DNA of 64,000 bases from Gymnopilus junonius (GCA_015501075.1 JADNYJ010000092.1:1-64000); one strand, 5' to 3'. Positions 46,339-59,231 are shown, counted from the stretch's first letter. Numbers and translations are program-made. The notes: generated by a model not told the origin, from the letters alone.

Positions 46339-49300
46339 TCAAATACCAAAGTGAACAAAAGGAGCCCAAGCATAGAACACCTTCCCAAATGCTTCCGACT
46401 TCCTAAGCTCTTTCACTGCCTCATGCAATGCATACGCAGCCCGCTCGCTATTCGGCTCGCCATCCGAGAGGAGAGCCCTGTAAACGCTGGAAGCCACAAT
46501 CGGGGCAACCTCGTCGGGAATGGACCACATTGTTCCGATAACACCTCGGTAGCCTGCGCCCAACATTCCACCAGTGATATGCAAGGCTTCATCTGACGCT
46601 TTCTCATCTCCTGTCGCCGTTTCGCATGCAGATAAAAATGCAAGGTCTGCATTTGGGAACGGCTTTGCGATGATGTCCATAATGTTGAGACGCTGATCAT
46701 AAAGACAAAGGCCGCTCTCGGTTGGTTCTGCTATATCTTGGACAGCGTGGCAAGCTAAGTGGACCCAGCTACTATCTGCCATCTCTGAAAGTATTTTTTG
46801 TGCTGTTGCTTCTTCGTTACGGAACTGCTGATAATTCCACTCGAGTTGCGCATTTGATCCAAACATTTTACCGATCTCATTGAGTTCCGTCTCTGCATTC
46901 GGGAGTGAGGGAAGATTTGGAGTATGTGCCATCGCAATGCCGAGGATTCGTTTGGCTGGCTGGAGTTGGGCAGTCTTGGCTACAAGCAACGCATTTACTG
47001 TCGGCGTGTAGGACGAGACGACATAAGTTGATGTCCCATCGCCACTCCTTTGGATGTCTTCGCAAGCGGCATGGAGTGGAAGAAATGTAAGCGGCCCAGT
47101 AGGACACCACCAAATACGAGGGAGGTTTGATTTGTCTGGGCTGGCTGCCTATTTTTATTTTTAGCACGATAGCACAATATCGGGAGTCGCATATCTACCT
47201 TCAAATCGAGTCCGTCCAGAATCGGTTCCACAATTTTCTTGTACATATCAGAAACCATGGTATCAAGAGATGACATCTGTGGTTTGGCCAGCCCTGGGTA
47301 TGAGCCTCCTGCTCGTGCCTCCCGAGATCGCACATTGTGGCTATAGAGATTTTTCTTCAAAGTATCCTGCATCTTTTGTACGTCTTCATACCGTAAAGAC
47401 TTCAATGGAATATGCTTGACGTGATCTTGTCCCGGTTCAAGGATTAGTGCATCACACTTGGAGCGGTGTACATTAATCACCACAATTGGCCCTGTTGTTG
47501 CTGCATTACGTAGGATGGCCATTCGTTTCGGCAGCAAAAAGTCCTCGAAACCAGACAGAAGCCTGATGCGTTTCAATAGCCCTTCCCATCGCTCTGCGAG
47601 GCGGTGGTGTTGCTGAGATTCCTCCTCCAGGGAAAAGCCTTCGTAATCAGACAAGAGCAGCCTCTCTTGCTGGCGTACACCTGCATTGTATAATTTCTGG
47701 GAAGTTTCCAAGAAGTCGGAGCCAATGTCGGGGTACTTTTCATGGAGATCATCGATTGGGGTGTGCAGGCTAAGAAGTTGGTTCCAAATAATTGATCTCC
47801 CTTGCTCGAGCCATTCCAAAGCTAGATCAGCTGTCTGCGCTTGTAGAGCGTAAGTGGCAGCTTCTCTTGGGAAGTCCCCGATTTCCGCCAGTTGGGCATG
47901 CCTTTTGGAAATGTTGTCACCAACCCAGGCAACCTGGGGAATCAAATTCATAGCTACGGTATATGCGTCCATGGCAGAGGGCAAATTGTACTCGGAAGCA
48001 AGCTCTGACCATGTCCGGGCAGCCTTGAATCTTACTAGTGGAGGGCCAATATTTGAAGTGGCTGCGGACCGAAAAAGCTGGATACTTTGATCAAGGTAGT
48101 TCACCTCTTGAGTGGCCTCGAATTGGCTGTGGGCAGAACTAGCGAGGTTTGTGAGAAACCCAGGCCGAGCAGCGTGTCCATCTGGGACACGGTGCAGGGC
48201 CTGTTGCTGATATTGGACGGCCTTTTCGAGATCATTCAGATCCTTTGTATATTGATACTTTTCCTCATAGGCATTTCCAAGATTGTTGAGTATTGATGGG
48301 CCATGTTCCATATCGTTTGTGCTTAGACCAGCAGCCTCCTCCATATATTTAATGGCTTCGTCAAGGAAAGTGGTGTCTTTGGTTTGCTTGAATTGAGTAG
48401 AAAGTGTGTTTCCAAGATTGACAAGAACTCCAGCTTTGTCTACAGAACCATCCGGAATTAATAAAAGGGCATGCCTCTGATATTTAATTGCTTCTTCTAG
48501 ATCCGAAGAATTGGCAGTTTTCCCAAACTGAGTTTCCAACGCTGTTCCGAGATTGCTAAGTACACGAAGCTTGTCGGTATTGTCCTCTGGCATTGATAGA
48601 AAAGCCTGCTGGAAGTATTTAATTGCTTCCTCCAGGTCACGGAGTACTTCAGTGTAATGATATCGTGTTGTGAAGGAAACGCCAAGGTTGTTGAGATAAT
48701 CGCGCCTGGCAATATCCTCTTCTGGGCCAAGTAACGCAGCCCGTTGCTGGTATTCAATGGCTTTATCGATGTCGCCCAGAGCTCCAGTCAAATCAAATTG
48801 TTTCCTGTATGTAGAGCCGATACTGCTCAAATAAAAAGGCTTGGAATGATGAGCATCTGAAAGATATGATGCTGCTTTCTTCTTGAGAATTATAGCCCTG
48901 GTTAAGTCACTCTGTGAGCCTGTATGAATAGACCGACTTTCCACAGATTCTCCAAGGCTATGTAATATCCCGGGTCTGCCAGGATATTCATCTGTTGTAA
49001 GGTCCATCGCATCTTGCAGAAGTCTGATAGACTCTTCGATGATATCAATGTCTTTAGTGATTTTAAATCTGCTGTTCAAAGAAGATCCAAGGTTGGAAAG
49101 CATTCTTGGCCTGCTGGGATGAGCGGCCGGAGTCAGAAGTAATGCATCCTTCTGATACTTGATGGCCTTTTCGAGGTCGGCCAGGTCACCAGTTTGATCA
49201 TATAAAACATCCAGCATAGTACCTAAATTTCCCAGTATCAATGCTTTACTAGGGTGCCCACCAGGTATCAAAGCCAAAGCCTCCTGTTGAAATACAATTG

Positions 49301-50015
49301 CTTTATAGAGATCGTCTTGATTGCCAGTTAGTTTAAATCTGATCTCAAAGGATGCAGAAAGGTTGTTGAGCAATCCAGGTTTGTCGGCGCTGCCATCAGG
49401 GATAAGAGCAAGGCTCTGCTGCTGGACAGCAATTGCCTCCGCAAGATCATTAACTTGACCTGTTTGTTCAAAGCGAGTAGAGATCGAGTTCCCGAGATTA
49501 CTGAGATAGGTAGATTTTCTAGCATTGCTATCAGATGTGATGTCGACAGCTAGTTTCTGCTTTTTAATAGCCTGGTCAAGATCACGGAGGTCGCCAGATT
49601 GATCAAAGCGTAAGTAAAAGGCTACGCCCAGATCTTGCAGGGCTTCGGCTGTCGCTTCGCCTTCACCAGTGATCATCCCAATTGCCCGCTGTAAGAAGCT
49701 GATAGCGAGATTAATATGGGTCTCCTCCCGCGTTTCATAGTAATTTGCTGTGAGGAGTTTGGCTGCGAACGCCAGGTCATTGGCCTCCCCGTCGCGCCGG
49801 AGACTATCACTGAATTGAGAGTTGTCGAACATAGTGACGGCTTCCGATGTCGATGGACCTAGATCTATCATGAATTTTTTTAATCTGCAGTATATTGCAT
49901 TAATACACCCACCTTCGTTTGCATCATCTAGATTGGCAGGGTTTCCGTTAAAGCGAGGAATCTCTCCGGTTATACTGAGGTAGGTAGCCATGAGAGATTT
50001 CAAACGTTTATCCAT
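46339..50015 (-). CDS. TPR-array protein with C-terminal CHAT peptidase domain
   Basis: The ATG at 50013-50015 (MDKRLKSLMATYL) opens a 1,006-codon frame, joined by one GT-AG intron near 47155-47203 (phase 0, DLK to AASPDKS) to the last exon, ending at 46339. About a dozen 42-44-residue TPR-like units (pattern LGxxLxxRFxxTGDLxDLxxAIxxQxxALxLxPDGHxxKP) cover residues about 110-700. The CHAT domain (caspase HetF associated with TPRs) follows: VVINVHRSKCDALILEPG, IWWCPTGPLTFLPLHAAC, SSWVHLACHAVQD with the catalytic His, AFLSACETATGD with the catalytic Cys, and a MLGAGYRGVIGTMW end. The frame is intact. Bacterial TPR-CHAT proteins are conflict-system peptidases; this protein's target is unknown. 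Flanked by VIT-vWA and caspase genes on the same strand. Confidence 0.95.
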
Positions 50016-50371
50016 GATGTGTAGAATCTGGGGCGCCGAGTTGAAATTAATAAAGAACGCAAAGGAGAGAAGGCCCGATCATACCTTAAAGATCCTTGAT
50101 AAGAGCTCGAAATTACACAACAAAGATTAATACAAATTTCAATAGTGCTTAAGCCTCTCTCGGCGTTAAGGCTGAGAGGGATAAATTTCACATCACATGC
50201 ACTGCGACGCGTCGCGTCGCCCAGTCAGGGATAACGCACGTACAGAACCCTGAAGTTCATTAAACTTACATTGCTGTGTAAAACGCCACCTTCGTCGGAG
50301 ATGTAATCCAGTATGTGAATTAGATTGATCATGCCAGAATGTACAAGACGTTGAATAACTGAGAAAGTCAA

Positions 50372-53300
50372 TTACAACAACTTCGAGGCTTCATCGACCA
50401 GGTAGGTCAGCGAAATGTCAGCCCCAAGCGTCGCCTTAATGTAATTAGTCGCTTTCTGCCAAAGACCTATCCAAACATCTCTATTATCGGCCAAGCAGGT
50501 CTTCATATAAGCCGCAGCAAGAATCGTGGCCCAAATTTTTTCAGAATCTTGATGACCACGAATATAAGAAGGAATGGTACGTCGAAGCTTGGCGGTCGAA
50601 AGTTTTTTGCCCATAAGTGAGCAAAGTTGGTCATTGAGGTCAAATGAGCCATCATAACGTTGTAATCGGGCAGCAGCGACGATATTATCATGAGCAGTTG
50701 TGGTTGTAGTAGGGGTGGCGATGGCCACAGGCTTCCTTTCCGTGTGGCTGGTGGCGGAGGCAGGAATCCATATGACGATCGGGTGTTCTTCCACCATGCC
50801 CTCATAAGCCAGCTCCGATGCTTCCGTTGAAGGTGACACGGAGCCCTCCGATGCCTCATCATCTGAATGCTGATACAACTCAACCGTGGCTTGCTCCCTC
50901 ATCGAAAGTTTAGAAAGCACGGAATCAATTGATTCAAAGGCAAGACTTCCAGCGGAAGGCGGCTCGGAAAGTCCATACAAGTCATCCTCTGGAGATTCGG
51001 GTTCGGTGAAATTTCTTTCTGCCAGTGAAAGCATTATCGGAGACTCCCCATAACCGACTACTTCCGTCGAAGAGGGCAATGACATCCGGAGCTTGGGCAA
51101 AGACTCAATTGTGAGCGCAGGCTTGATTACATCCCGAAGGTTTGAATCTGTTTCGTTGACCATTTCCACAGCTTCATATGTCCGAGCCTGGGTAACCTGG
51201 GCCAAAGATATCGATATTGGAGAGGAAAAAAAGTCTTCAACTTCATGCGACAGTCGCACAGGCGTTTCGTGGGATGGCTGAGGCTCGACAAATTCAGTTG
51301 GCTGGTGCACTTTCTCGACTGTAAAGGTTGGCGGAATGGCTGGCTCGCTGAACGAGCCTGCAGCTGAAAATGACGTGGGACCCCCCAAATGTACCTCTGG
51401 CGCACTTTCTTCGAAAACTATCTGATGGGTTGGATAGCTAGCTTCAACTAACTTCAGCACCTGCTCAGTGCCAATTGCTGGTACATCCGTCGACAAAACC
51501 TGAAGATATTCTGCAGGAACATCTACTGTATCTTGTCCTTGCACAGATACAACATCATTTGGCTGGCTAAATTTGCTGCTTCCACCGTGGTTGAATGCCA
51601 TGGTAAGGCCCTGTGATTGAAAGGTTCGGTCTATAGGAATGTCGTTGGGCTCGGGCTGCGCACTGGACGATTTAGGAGTTTGAGAGTAGAGAGAGCCCAT
51701 GCTCAATGAACGAACAGAGCCAACCGAAGATCGAGCAGAGTAAAATTCATCGTCATCCTTTCCATCCAGGATATCGCTGTCATCTTCGTCGTCACCACTA
51801 TAGACACCGGCCATTTCAACATCGTCGGCGGGTTCGTCAGCTAGACCATCCAGTTGGTCATCATCCTGATCAGAGTCTGAAGAATTCGAGGTTCCGTCAG
51901 GTTCATCGTCTCGAAAGTCTTTCGTGGCTTCATCAACAGCAATGAAAGAAGCAAACTGACTTGCCAGCTGGTACGTCTCACTGAGACGTACAACAGCCGC
52001 CTCTATCACTGCTTCACGCAGTTCCTCAACGTTATCGTCGAAAGCTCCCTGTGAGGCCGTGTTTCCGTCTTCCAACTCGGTGATGAGTCGATTTGCAGCC
52101 AGGGTGTGAATCAGAGGGGGGAAGCCCACTTCCATGTCAAGCGCTTCATGGACATCCACAGGCGGAAGAGATAACACAGAGCCATTGGGAAGTGTGCCAT
52201 ATAATGTCACAGTTTTGGGTATTTCATTGGTGTCTGAAAGTATAACGTAGACTGTAAAGCGATTTGAAGGATACAGATCTGGTACATCGGTCGGCGCCTG
52301 CTGGACGTTGGGCGGATCAGGAAGAATAGGCTGCTTGCGATATATTCGGGCAAGAGGATCGTATTCGTCATTGAATACAATTTGACTCTTATTGGGGGAC
52401 TGCTGGTTTTTGTCACCCCCAGGCGAGCTTCCGACAGGTATGTATCCCCAGTCAACGAAAATATCTCCAAGGCTTCCGAGGGATGGAACCGTACTTGCTG
52501 CTAGAAGCCGAGCGCATTTCTGCGAGATATCCACGCTGTGGGCGGTCATTAGGCAAAGCCCATTACCCCGTCGTGCGATGCCTTTACACAGGGCTGTTGA
52601 TGCAGCATCTCCAACACCTAGAGTGAAAATACGGAGCTGTGTTCCGTTGGCCGCATTTTCAGCATTCATAACTTCTGCATCCACTAAGCGAAATATGCTG
52701 TCATGGCCCCATACCTGACAAACATCAGCAAAATTGAACTTCAAAAAAATTTTTAAATCTTACCTCACCATCGGTCAACAGAAAGATAGATGCAGGGATG
52801 GTGCGATTACGAGACATGAGGGCGCTTCTCAAGCAGTTCTCGATTTCTGTCCCACCCATATCTGCCCACATTGAGTTCACATGTTGCAACTATGAAATGG
52901 TTTTAGATAATGGAAATCAAAAGGGAAAAAGAAAGCCAATAAAACTAACAGCGATGTCAAGAGTGGAAGGGGTGTATTTCTGACTGGAATACCATAGTGG
53001 CGACGACGAAGAACCAAAGCTGAAAATATTGAAGAGTGTGCCCTCATTCGGGAGGCTCTTCAGGAGAATGAGTAGCGCATCTTTGGCATGGTTGATTCTG
53101 CTTCCTGCCATACTTCCGCTACGGTCGAGGAGGAAGATGTACTCCTGGGTTGGAAGTTGGTTTAGTTCAAAACGTGGGACAAACGATAACGACATGGCAA
53201 TGGTCATCTCGGAAGGTCGTCTCTCAGCTACGCAACGCGGCTGGCCAAGCTTTGAAGACTGAATGGCAAGAACAAAATCACGGTCTAGCCGGGGAGAGAA

Positions 53301-54225
53301 ACTAGGGCTCAATTTCACTTTTGCAGTGTGCATTAAAGTTCCGGCATTCTTCCAATTTCTTTTGTCGACTATGATTGGGTGCGATCGGGAAGAAATCGAC
53401 AATATATCCGAAGTCATCTGTATTTCTGCCATCACGTCGAACGTTGTAGTCGCAGATGAGGATGATGATGAAGTCATTTCTTTAGGAGAACGACCATAGC
53501 GATCGGCAATGTAGGTTTGCAAGCGGAACTCTGCTTGATCATAACCAGGTAGGTCTCCATCGGAAAGCTCCACGACATACTGAGAAGGCTAGGTTCAGTA
53601 ACGAGTGAACGTAATCAATTGAATTAATCGTACCACGATAGTAACCTCTACGTCTTGCTCTGGGCCAATTGCACCCATAGAAATGACAAAGACTGAAAGA
53701 AACGATTTTAAAAAATGGACACCAAGGTTTGAAGATAGAAAGCGCACCGTCTGGAGTAGCCTCGTACATTAGTCCAGCCCACTTGTTATTCATGATCGCC
53801 ACGTCATATTCGTTCTTCGCTTTCGATCGTTCTTTGACCACGCCATTCACGACCTGTCCATCACTGGTCTGCATTTTGAATGCACAAACTGCGCCGCTTG
53901 CAGGAACAGGAAATACATATTGAGCTGCCGAAGACTTGTCGACATTGTTGGTGTACAACTGTGTGAGGACGACCCGAGCGAATGCTGCAGTAGAATGTAA
54001 TGAGTATCAAGCAGAATGACTATTCATTAGAAAAGCCGTACTGTCAATGATGTAAACGCGAGCTGAGACGGACTTCAAGGGCAAGTAGGTTGGCGAACCA
54101 TCTGATCCAAATGAAACAAAACCACATCCAGGGGGGTTGACATTTCCAAGAGAGTGTGCGACGATATCCTTGTGGACGAGCCATCTTATAGTATGGCAAT
54201 CCGATATCGATAGGCGCCCAGTGGC
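50372..54225 (-). CDS. VIT and von Willebrand factor A domain protein
   Basis: The VIT domain is spread over the first exons (NPPGCGFVSFGSDGSPTYLP, FARVVLTQLYTNNV, SAAQYVFPVPASGAVCAF, KAKNEYDVAI). The vWA domain follows with the MIDAS motif DRSGSM (about 53120-53140, EYIFLLDRSGSMAGSRINHA), FSFGSSSSPLWYS, MGGTEIENCLRSAL and SIFLLTDGE, then a GVGDAASTALCKGIARRGNG segment. A long acidic/Ser-rich linker (about 300 residues) leads to a C-terminal helical domain (LRRTIPSYIRGHQDSEKIWA) of the type found at the end of VIT-vWA proteins, stop at 50372-50374. About five introns join cleanly. The 5' exon carrying the ATG is not resolved; coding sequence begins at or upstream of 54225. Vertebrate relatives are VWA5A and PARP4. 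Likely a metal-dependent scaffold; partner unknown. Confidence 0.92.
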
Positions 54226-54855
54226 CTAGAACGTGTATGAGCGCAATTCCTGGCAAGAAAGTGAACCTAATGGATCAGGAGCGGCGGAGTCTTTATGACC
54301 TTCTTCCTTCTAATCCAGTCATGGGTTGGGCCTCAGCTTTAGATAAGCCTTATTGAATGGGCACGAGAACAGTCAATGAGGCTACTTTTGCTTGCTGTGG
54401 AATTGCATGTTGAGGCGGAAGCCGTGATAGTGCGATAGAGACAGAAATAGCTCCAGCCGGATTTCGAGATGAATATACAATGATTTAAAGCTATGCCTGT
54501 GGTCAAGTCAATCTTCTACGCCCTCGTTATTCAATAAGTAACCTTTAACGCACATGATTAGCAAGAGTGTGGGCAAGGCTTAGCACAGGAGCGGCTCGAG
54601 CCTCGAGCCCGGAGCTCGTTGTCGGTGGGAGGTGTTGTGACTTGAGCTTGAAGTTTCGTTTACTGAAGGTGCTATTCTTCCTGGGCTAGCAGAAGGAGCG
54701 TGGCAAGATATAAAATCTGCAGAAAGGCAGAGGTGGCAAGGCACATGGAGGAAATCAACGAGTACTGAGGCCGGCCGCTGAGCCTCCTGAGGGAGAAATT
54801 TGTTGTTACATTTGTCGGACCGATCATGCCATTACTGCGTCCAATCAAAATTCGA
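54226..54855. other. 5' flank of the VIT-vWA gene, no other gene
   Basis: Probably contains the missing first exon and promoter. No domain-bearing frame. A GAGCGGCTCGAGCCTCGAGC palindrome-like patch lies at about 54590-54610. Confidence 0.4.
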
Positions 54856-55667
54856 GGCTCGCTTTCTATAGGTGTGGGCCAAATACGATATAACTGAGTT
54901 TGAAAATATAATCATGTACAAACAAAGTAACTCGGCCAAATAATGCAGCTACTTCGACATGTTCTGGGGCGCGAAAGTCTGGAACCAGAGCATAAATCAG
55001 TGAGAAGAGCCTGATTCCCAACATGGGGTAAATTTTAGAATATCTGACCTTTTCCTTAGCTCGGGAGGCCACTCAATGAACACCACTGTACAAGGAAACT
55101 CATTAGGTCAGCGCAGTCAGGTGATGAACTGGCCTTTTGCATACATTCTTTCGAAGATTGGAAGGCATCTGCAAGGCATCTGGAGAGCTTGAAAAATAAG
55201 ATAAAATTTTTAATTTGGGTAACATTTAAAGAGGATGGGGAGGGCGCACAAAGCGCGCTAGAAAAATAAATAATCCTGGTCATTTGAGGTAGATAAATCA
55301 AAAATCCACCCTGTTCTCCTCCCCACCCTGGAGTATTTGAAAGGCATCTATGCAATTCACAGTTCTTGGTGCATATGCATATTGAGAGGGCCGCGCGAAG
55401 CGCAGTAGGAAAAAATAATGTGCTACTCGGACCTACCCAAATCAAGGACCAGATCAATTTCGTACCCAAATGCGCGAAGCGCGCCTCGAAAAAATGGACT
55501 GCTTTCGGCCCCTGCAGATTTCATCAAATCACGGCATGCTAGATGACCTTCACCTATATAGACACTGCGTGATTTATTTATTTCTTCCCTCCCTTCTTCG
55601 ATTTAATTAATTTAATTTAATTTAATATTAGGCGGGCCCACACCTATAGAAAGTGAGCCAAATTCGA
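54848..55667. mobile_element. hAT-like MITE with 8-bp duplications and internal GC hairpins
   Basis: The element is 54856-55659 (804 bp). Its ends, GGCTCGCTTTCTATAGG and onward, are 25-bp inverted repeats with one mismatch, flanked by AAATTCGA at 54848-54855 and 55660-55667. Inside are three GC hairpins, each followed by an A-run: GCGCACAAAGCGCGC (about 55243-55258), GCGCGAAGCGC (about 55392-55402) and GCGCGAAGCGCGC (about 55471-55483). No transposase frame. The 8-bp duplication points to hAT-type mobilisation. Confidence 0.88.
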
Positions 55668-55711
55668 CTTGCTTATGTGAACCTGGAATAGTATTTGACT
55701 GTTTGTTTCAT

Positions 55712-56238
55712 TAGAGTTGCTCAGAGTAGGCCGGTTGGACTTCATTTGAGATTCATTTGAGTCTCGGTTGGAATTTTAGTTGAGACTCGGCAGAGCGGCA
55801 TGGGTACGGTCAATTCCGAACTGGAGAGTTCAACTTTGATCATGGTTGACCAACTGGAAAGTTCGGCTTGAGCCGGCAGCAGATTTTCAACAGAACTAGG
55901 CAGGGGGTACTTTTTTATTCTTACTTTTATTTTTTTATTCCTTTTTATTAGCCTATTTAAGTGCCTATGCCATATGTAGAATATATCTTATGCTTTGAGT
56001 GTGCTAGATGGAGGGGGCCGGCAACAATAATCAAATAATTCAAATTATCTCAATCAACGTTGAAGCTCCGACGGCTGCCCACGCCGAACTTTCCAGTTGG
56101 TCAACCATGATCAAAGTTGAACTCTCCAGTTCGGAATTGACCGTACCCATGCCGCTCTGCCGAGTCTCAACTAAAATTCCAACCGAGACTCAAATGAATC
56201 TCAAATGAAGTCCAACCGGCCTACTCTGAGCGACCCTA
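55712..56238. repeat. Foldback element: perfect 149-bp inverted repeat around a 215-bp spacer
   Basis: The left arm 55719-55867 is, by my base-by-base reading, the exact reverse complement of the right arm 56083-56231. The arms extend imperfectly to TAGAGTTGCTC / GAGCGACCCTA at 55712 and 56238. The spacer is A/T-rich (long T-runs at 55910-55945) with no gene. No clear target duplication seen. The transcript would form a long perfect hairpin. Confidence 0.9.
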
Positions 56239-57450
56239 TTGGCCGCATGGACGAAAAATCCTGGCATGCAAACATTCAAATTTCGATGTTCAATTCCTGA
56301 CACGGGCTTGTACGGCCTGCGACATAGAACCCTGATTACTTTTCTGATTATAGATATTCTACTGGACGGTCTGGGAAAACACCTTTACGCAGTAGTGGAC
56401 TGAAGATAAAACGCTTAGAGTGTATTTCCGAAATCCGACTGCATAACATGCACGCACGAATCAAGCCCTGGTAGACTATTGAATATTGAGCAGTGGGCGC
56501 CACGCGCTCATAAATCATGAAATGACACGAATGCGATGAGGGTCGCAATTTGACAAATGCCATTGAATTACCGCCAACTAAACCCAGCAACGCCTCCTCG
56601 AGCTCTGTGCCCTGCTGTCAATCTCTGGGCCTCTGGGCGTTCAATTACGACCTGCTGCAAAATTACTGTCTCCGGGTCGTGCCTCATCCATAGTTCGCCA
56701 AGACTAGTACACTTCATAGAGCATTGCCCCTGGACCTGATCTGCCTGCAGCCTGACTGATTCTGGACGATCGCTCTGAATTTTCACATCCAGGAAGGGTA
56801 TTCAATTACTCGACTTCTCGGTACCGCTCTCTGAATGAAATTTGAATTGGGGCACCAGACGGCCTTTGGACGGGGTAGCAAGCTCATCAACGATCTGAAA
56901 TCGAAATTTCCGATTCGAATCAGTGAAATCAGGTCGATTGGTTTTTCAGTTTTGGCTTCCGCGCAGCTCCCAGCGTGCAGATGAAACGACCGCAGGCCCC
57001 TCGACTCGAGATGAAATGTCGAATGTGAAAAACCAAAATTCAATGAAAGAAGTCAGCTTATATAATGAATAAAGAAGGCCTCGTGGACATGGCCATTGGG
57101 CGCATTTGAAAGAGCTGGAAAAGACAAAGCGCGCCAGCGATATGTTATAGCTGCCATTTACGCGTATGGCGATATTTCAAAGGCACTTGGAACGAAATCC
57201 ATTGGGATTCGAATCTACACATCACGTTGGTAAATATTTATATATGAGAATAAAAACGTCCAGCTTTTCTTGTTGCGTTATTTAAAGAGCGAGATAGATA
57301 GTAGAGAAAGAGTCAATTGGATGTCACTTTTATGTCTTTCGATATGAGTGGGTGAATAAGAGAAACGAGGCGTCGAGAGTAGCATGAAACAACCCAGGCG
57401 ACCGGGAGCACATGTATATGTGTCATGACTTCAAAGATCGAGCCAATTGG
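56239..57450. other. No recognisable gene
   Basis: Short frames on both strands without motif. Sequence near 57360-57450 is the 3' flank of the GH5 gene. Confidence 0.45.
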
Positions 57451-59231
57451 TTACTGCTGACTTTGTGCACTCGCCGTCGCATTCGCCGTCAAAATCCCAT
57501 TCAACGCCTCCCGTTTCAAACAGCTCTCGAACTTAAAACTCTTCGCCAGCTCATCCAGCTCCGCCTCCGTCTTGCCCTTAAAATGGTCCGCCCACTCCTT
57601 CACCAAGAACTCCGCCACGAGGATATTCCGCGCCAGCCTGCCCACCCTTCCGCTGAGCGTCCACACGGGCGCAGGGTACAGGCTCTGGTACTGCGCGGGG
57701 ATCTCGGCTTGGATGTGCTGCAAAAGGGGATCGTAGATGTGTTTGACGAAGGAGTCGTCGGCACCCCAGGCGTCTACTGCCAGACGGTGCTTTTTGGCGA
57801 GGAAAGTGGAGAAGAGGGTCATGTAGGGCGTTGAGGGGGAGATGTACACCATTCCTTGGAAGCCGATGTCTTTGTATAGCCAGATGGACCAGCTAAGGCG
57901 GTCCTGTGGAAGAAAAACATTCAATGTCAGTTGGAGGAGAAAAAATAAATCAAATAAAAGGACAAAAAAAAAATCACCTGTCTGTAAATCTCCAGCTGAT
58001 CCTGGAGGACATTATACCGGACTTTATTAATCTCATCCGTCAACTCGCCCTCATACTGCTTCCTCGCATACACCGGGCCCCACTCGCCATTCCACACACA
58101 CAAACCCCTCTCATCCATCCACTGCCTCTTCTTCTCATAGCTCCTCCTCAACCTCCTCTTCTGCTCCTCTGTGCCTTCGTACTTCTGCGCCCCAGGGAAC
58201 CCAAAGTTGGAATAATCATGGATAGAGTACGCAGTATTGTCCCACCCCTTGTGGGCATCGCCAAAGTGGGAAAAGTCCGACGCGAAGGTGTTGCCGTCGA
58301 AGAAGATGACGTGTAAGGGGTCAACGGCGCGGATGGCGGCGTGCACGTCGGTGTAGAATTTGACGACGCGGGTGTGCTTGGGGTCGGTGGGTTCGTTGAG
58401 GGGGTTGTACCCCGCGATCCATTTGTTGCCTTTGTAGTGCTTTGCGAGTTCGGTCCACAGCCAGAGCACGCGGTCTTGATGGTCTTTATGGTTCCAGACT
58501 ACATTTGAACGGTCAGAGGTTATTTATGCAGGCGGGATTGATAGGACTCACAGTTGGCGATGTGGCCTCCGTGATCAGAGTGCCAGTCGGTGTTCTGTCC
58601 GCCAGGAGCGGTGTGGAGATCCAAGATGGTGTAAATGCCATGCTTGGCGCAGAGGTCGATAACGCGGTCAAGGTGCTTGAACCCGGACTCTTTAAGCACG
58701 CGTGGGTTCATGTCATCTGAACGATTATTAATACCAAGAAGAGTGGAGAGAGATAGGGTGGGGGGGGCTCACCTTCAAAGTGGCGGTAGTTGAAAGGGAC
58801 ACGTATGCAGTTGAGCCCGAGGGACTTGAAGAATGCTGCATCTTCGTCTTGAAAAAAGTATTCAAGGAACTGGGAGAGGAGCATCGGAATATTGAACTGA
58901 GGAGATATGATAGGGGGCGTACCTTGTCGAAGAAGAATTCAGACTTTTCCTCGCCAATTGCTTCAGCGAGAGCCTCTCGGATCTGGAACTCGCATCCAGG
59001 ATATCCTACAAAGAGAATGTCAGCTAATAAAACAAAAGGCGATCGACGTTCTATCCAACCTGAAATAAAATTCTCCATGCTAGAAACACACAAAGGTCAG
59101 CTCGAGCGATTATCTGTGGAAAACAAGACAGAGACTAACTTCATCCATCCTCCAAGACCAGCACCGCGCAGAATGACTTCCTTTCCCTCCTCATCGACGA
59201 GTTTGGTGCCAGACACTGTGAGGAGCGACAT
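57451..59231 (-). CDS. Glycoside hydrolase family 5 enzyme (TIM barrel), probably intracellular
   Basis: The ATG at 59229-59231 starts MSLLTVSGTKLVDEEGKEVI with no signal peptide, so the enzyme is likely cytosolic. A GH5 barrel follows: RGAGLGGWMN (strand 1), LGLNCIRVPFNYRHFED, YTILDLHTAPGGQN, the catalytic acid in AGYNPLNEPTDP (about 58405), a His-containing AYSIHDYSNFGFPG region, and the nucleophile Glu in LCVWNGEWGPVYARKQ (about 58090-58110), then DRLSWSIWLYKDIGFQGMVY and a long helical C-terminus, stop at 57451-57453. About 480 residues over roughly six exons, all in frame. Fungal relatives act on beta-glucosides or beta-1,3-glucans; the substrate cannot be fixed from sequence. A minus-strand TATA-like CTATAAAAG lies at about 59401-59409, 170 bp upstream. 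Confidence 0.92.

Noticed and set aside
55712..56238. Transposon with a defined target duplication
   Set aside because: The bases flanking the inverted repeat (TGTTTCAT and TTGGCCGC) do not match, so I describe it only as a foldback repeat.
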